Position numbers and translations under genes: made by a program. Below are positions 62,080-64,000 of a stretch of DNA of 64,000 nt, piece after piece. Source of the DNA: Desulfocarbo indianensis. Its GTDB lineage: Bacteria > Desulfobacterota > Desulfarculia > Desulfarculales > Desulfarculaceae. The number at the start of each line of letters is the position of its first letter. Position 1 is the stretch's first letter. Location: contig LBMP01000003.1 of the NCBI GenBank assembly GCA_001184205.1, positions 372,001 to 436,000 on the forward strand, read 5' to 3'. Below the pieces are notes generated by a model, which saw nothing but the letters and a program-made list of their open reading frames with translations, did not search any database and was not told where the DNA came from.

Positions 62080-62268
62080 GCGATCCACCCAGGCTCTTGG
62101 TTGCGAGCGATTTGGTCCAACATACCGCATCCCTTTTAACTGGTCCACGCTTTTGTCCGGCCGGGAGCCATAGCTTAGTGGTTATAAATAGTTGACCCGC
62201 GCCACCAGGGCGCGGGCCGGGAGTGAGGGAGTTCGGCAGTCAGCCGGTTTGGAGTTTGGGGAGTTTTT

Positions 62269-62565
62269 TTAAGCCGCCTGCACCTGGTGTCTGCTGGCCA
62301 TCTCAGCCCCAGTCTTGCAGTTGCGGCAGGGAATCAAATTCATCTTGAATACGAAAATGGGAAACGGCTCGGCGCCTATGTTGGCCCAGCGGGGCTCGTT
62401 GGCGGTCAGATACCGCTTGGCGCAAGCCTGGGGGGTCAGCTTGAGGTTGCCCGGTTGGTTGGGGCATTCAAAAAGGGCGTCGGGGTTCTTCCTCAACCAG
62501 GCTTCGGTGTCCAGGTAAGGAATCATGGCAGGGGACTTGCCGCGCGACTTGATTCTGCGCCTCAT
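62269..62565 (-). CDS. Small cysteine-containing hypothetical protein
   Basis: This 98-residue protein has four cysteines (FECPNQ, QACAKRY, IPCRNCKTG), spaced like a small zinc-binding domain seen in Desulfobacterota phage-like regulators and hypothetical proteins. The N-terminus MRRRIKSRGKSPAMIPY is basic. ATG 62565 follows AAGGGAGA. I do not know the function. Confidence 0.6.
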   Translation of the reverse strand: MRRRIKSRGKSPAMIPYLDTEAWLRKNPDALFECPNQPGNLKLTPQACAKRYLTANEPRWANIGAEPFPIFVFKMNLIPCRNCKTGAEMASRHQVQAA

Positions 62566-63031
62566 CTTAGAATCTCCCTTGGTCCGGGTTTCTTATGGCT
62601 GAACCCATTGTCTTTCTCAACCATAATGGCAACTCTCGTGCCAAATACCCCACCAAAGTATTCCCCTACCATGATTAGTGGTTATTATTCCTAGAGTTGA
62701 GCATAGGTTAGGTCATTTGAGGCAATATCATGGCCTGCTCCGCCGCTCTTGCCGTCACCCAACCGCCGCCTGTTGAGGCCTTCGCGAATACGTCGACAAT
62801 AATACAGATGTCGTATTTGATGCATTATTATTTTTATTTTCATAATAGTAAGTTACCCGTCTTTTTTTGCAATACCAACCAATATATGTCGCAAACGATA
62901 CAATACCATACAGCTTAGATTTGGCTAAACCCGTGGAATTATTTCCAGCCATACCCTGGCACTCATATTGCTTATTGATTTAGCGGATGGGTGCATCCCC
63001 TACGCGCCTATCAGAGAGTAGAGGGAGGTTT
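62566..63031. other. AT-rich gene-free region upstream of receiver gene
   Basis: The 466 bases are AT-rich in the middle (62800-62930) and hold no convincing gene; two overlapping frames on opposite strands (62730-62918 and 62755-62952) are probably shadows. The stretch AATACGTCGACA ... TGTCGTATT (62786-62816) is an imperfect inverted repeat. The composition suggests a promoter region or foreign DNA. Confidence 0.5.
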
Positions 63032-63397
63032 ATGATCAGGGTCCTGGTGGTGGAAAGCGATCCGTCCCTGGCCTGGCTCTATCGAGAAGAACTCCAAGAC
63101 GCCGGCTTCTCGGTCGGCGTATGCCAAAACCTGACCTCGGCCTTGGCCCGCATGCGCGACAAGCCGGCTCATGTTTTGGTAACCGATCTCAATTCCGTGG
63201 GCGAAAATCCTGATTGCTGGTTACCTAGCCTGCGCGCGGTGTTCAATGGGCCCGTCCTGGCTCTGGGGGAATTGCGCAAGCAATGCCGGGAGGGCATACC
63301 CGTGGTGCCCAAGACCTCTGATTTGGGCCCTCTGATCAAATCACTGCGCGGCCATGCCCTGCGCGCCCGCTGGTACGCGGCGGCCGGCAACTGCTAA
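63032..63397 (+). CDS. Stand-alone receiver-domain protein
   Basis: This 121-residue protein has the response-regulator receiver fold: MIRVLVVESDPSLAWLYREEL, the phospho-acceptor Asp in VLVTDLNSVG and the Lys in IPVVPKTSD. The usual acidic pair is altered to Glu-Ser-Asp. No output domain and no adjacent kinase are seen. ATG 63032 has GAGGGAGG just upstream. Its partner could be one of the orphan kinases, such as that at 51933; this is inference. Confidence 0.8.
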   Translation: MIRVLVVESDPSLAWLYREELQDAGFSVGVCQNLTSALARMRDKPAHVLVTDLNSVGENPDCWLPSLRAVFNGPVLALGELRKQCREGIPVVPKTSDLGPLIKSLRGHALRARWYAAAGNC

Positions 63398-63529
63398 TCG
63401 CCCAACCCGGCCCTCTGCGGCCGGTCTGCAACCCGCTCGACGCGGCCTTACCGTGGAGGGCGGGTTGTGTTATCCTCCTAAGCCGATAGCCTGCAAACTT
63501 GCCTAACGTCACCTTGGGAGGATAGGCGC

Positions 63530-64000
63530 ATGCCCAACAGCAACTTGGAGCCATTACGCCCCGCGGAACTCAGGCGCGGCTTCGACCCCAAAAAAGTCCC
63601 CTTTGAAACCAGCGACCAGGCCGCCTCCTGCCAGGAGCCGGTGGTGGGTCAGGCCAGGGCCAAGGAAGCCCTGGAATTCGGCTTGGCCATGCGCGACATG
63701 GATTATCACGTCTTTGTGGACGGCCCCCAGAACACCGGCAAAACCCACCTGGTGCGCACCTTTGTGGAAAGGATCGCCAAAGAGCAATCCCCGCCGCCGG
63801 ATTGGGTCTATGTGCACAACTTCCGCCAGCCCGACGAGCCGCGCGCCCTGCGCTTCCCCCCGGGAGGCGCCCAGGATTTCGCCCGCGACATGCGCGAACT
63901 GGTGGAAGCCCTGCAAAAGCGCATTCCGGAGATTTTCGAGAGCGAGGAACACGCCCGCCGCAAGGAGGAATTGCAGGCGAGCTTTAAAAAGCGCCGCACG
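63530..64000 (+). CDS. Lon-like ATP-dependent protease, N-terminal part, truncated by window
   Basis: This is the N-terminal part (157 codons) of a Lon-related AAA+ protease. LSY-like LRPAELRRGFDPKKVPFETS, then VVGQARAKEALEFGLAMRDM and the Walker A GPQNTGKTHLVRTF are typical of the Lon-like (AAA_32/LonB-type) group. ATG 63530 follows GGGAGGATAG. The protease domain lies beyond the window edge. Confidence 0.88.
   Translation, partial: MPNSNLEPLRPAELRRGFDPKKVPFETSDQAASCQEPVVGQARAKEALEFGLAMRDMDYHVFVDGPQNTGKTHLVRTFVERIAKEQSPPPDWVYVHNFRQPDEPRALRFPPGGAQDFARDMRELVEALQKRIPEIFESEEHARRKEELQASFKKRRT

Noticed and set aside
62160-62215. A possible tRNA-like stretch (ggagccatagcttagtggttataaatag)
   Set aside because: It lacks a full cloverleaf; no acceptor or T-arm pairing could be found.
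62730-62952. Two overlapping small frames in the AT-rich stretch near 62.8 kb
   Set aside because: Composition is driven by AT-richness (Tyr, Phe, Asn), with no ribosome site and no recognised family.

Overview
The window is high-GC bacterial chromosome and looks like an anaerobic Desulfobacterota (former Deltaproteobacteria), possibly of the Desulfarculales type. The reasons are the split glycyl-tRNA synthetase (glyQ/glyS), menaquinone made by the futalosine route (mqnE/mqnC), a minimal SufC-SufB pair, sigma-54-type signalling, several LivFGHMK-type solute transporters and the xseA/xseB/ispA/dxs/tlyA gene order. The genus assignment is inference. No rRNA, tRNA, CRISPR array, prophage or complete insertion sequence was recognised.

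Layout, left to right. Positions 1-4814 (minus) hold a BMP-family nucleoside or simple-sugar ABC transporter: binding protein, double ATPase and two permeases, the last cut by the window edge. A phosphoglucomutase follows (5222-6874, minus). Positions 7266-17692 (plus) form the most coherent accessory block: a cytosolic PAS histidine kinase, an NtrC-type sigma-54 activator, a textbook -24/-12 promoter at 10365-10380, then a tiny free-standing Fis-type helix-turn-helix protein, a complete LivKHMGF-type ABC importer, an acyl-CoA ligase and a nitroreductase. I read this as a regulated uptake-and-CoA-activation cassette for an unknown organic acid. Small membrane and lipoprotein genes, a TauE-type exporter, an unknown membrane protein, rarA and a patatin follow, up to rpsU with its own promoter and terminator.

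Positions 23918-35739 are a run of twelve minus-strand genes, most of them tightly packed: an RNA methyltransferase, a zinc phospholipase C-like protein, a SPOR protein, xseA, an M23 peptidase, xseB, ispA, dxs, tlyA, an excisionase-like HTH protein, an M18 aminopeptidase and a LysE exporter. Positions 35786-46992 hold a thioesterase, a sirtuin, a second patatin, an HDOD protein, a THUMP-type methyltransferase, cobQ-glyS-glyQ and two tandem signal peptidases. Positions 47284-51775 hold an amidohydrolase, an EamA transporter and sufC-sufB.

Positions 51797-57000 are looser and partly AT-rich: an orphan cysteine-rich PAS kinase, an 800-bp gene-free stretch, a small conserved protein, then mqnE-mqnC behind two identical palindromes that look like a repressor-operator pair. 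The right end carries an adenylate cyclase, a PrsW protease, aconitase, a tautomerase whose Pro-1 fixes a TTG start, a small Cys protein, a lone receiver-domain protein and the start of a Lon-like protease.

The less obvious signals are a dispersed ~100-bp hairpin-rich repeat present twice (36295-36394 and 48522-48622), the twin operators upstream of mqnE, the sigma-54 promoter that ties the two-component system to the transporter operon, strong hairpins placed just after both solute-binding-protein genes, and a G-rich decamer repeat at 39131.
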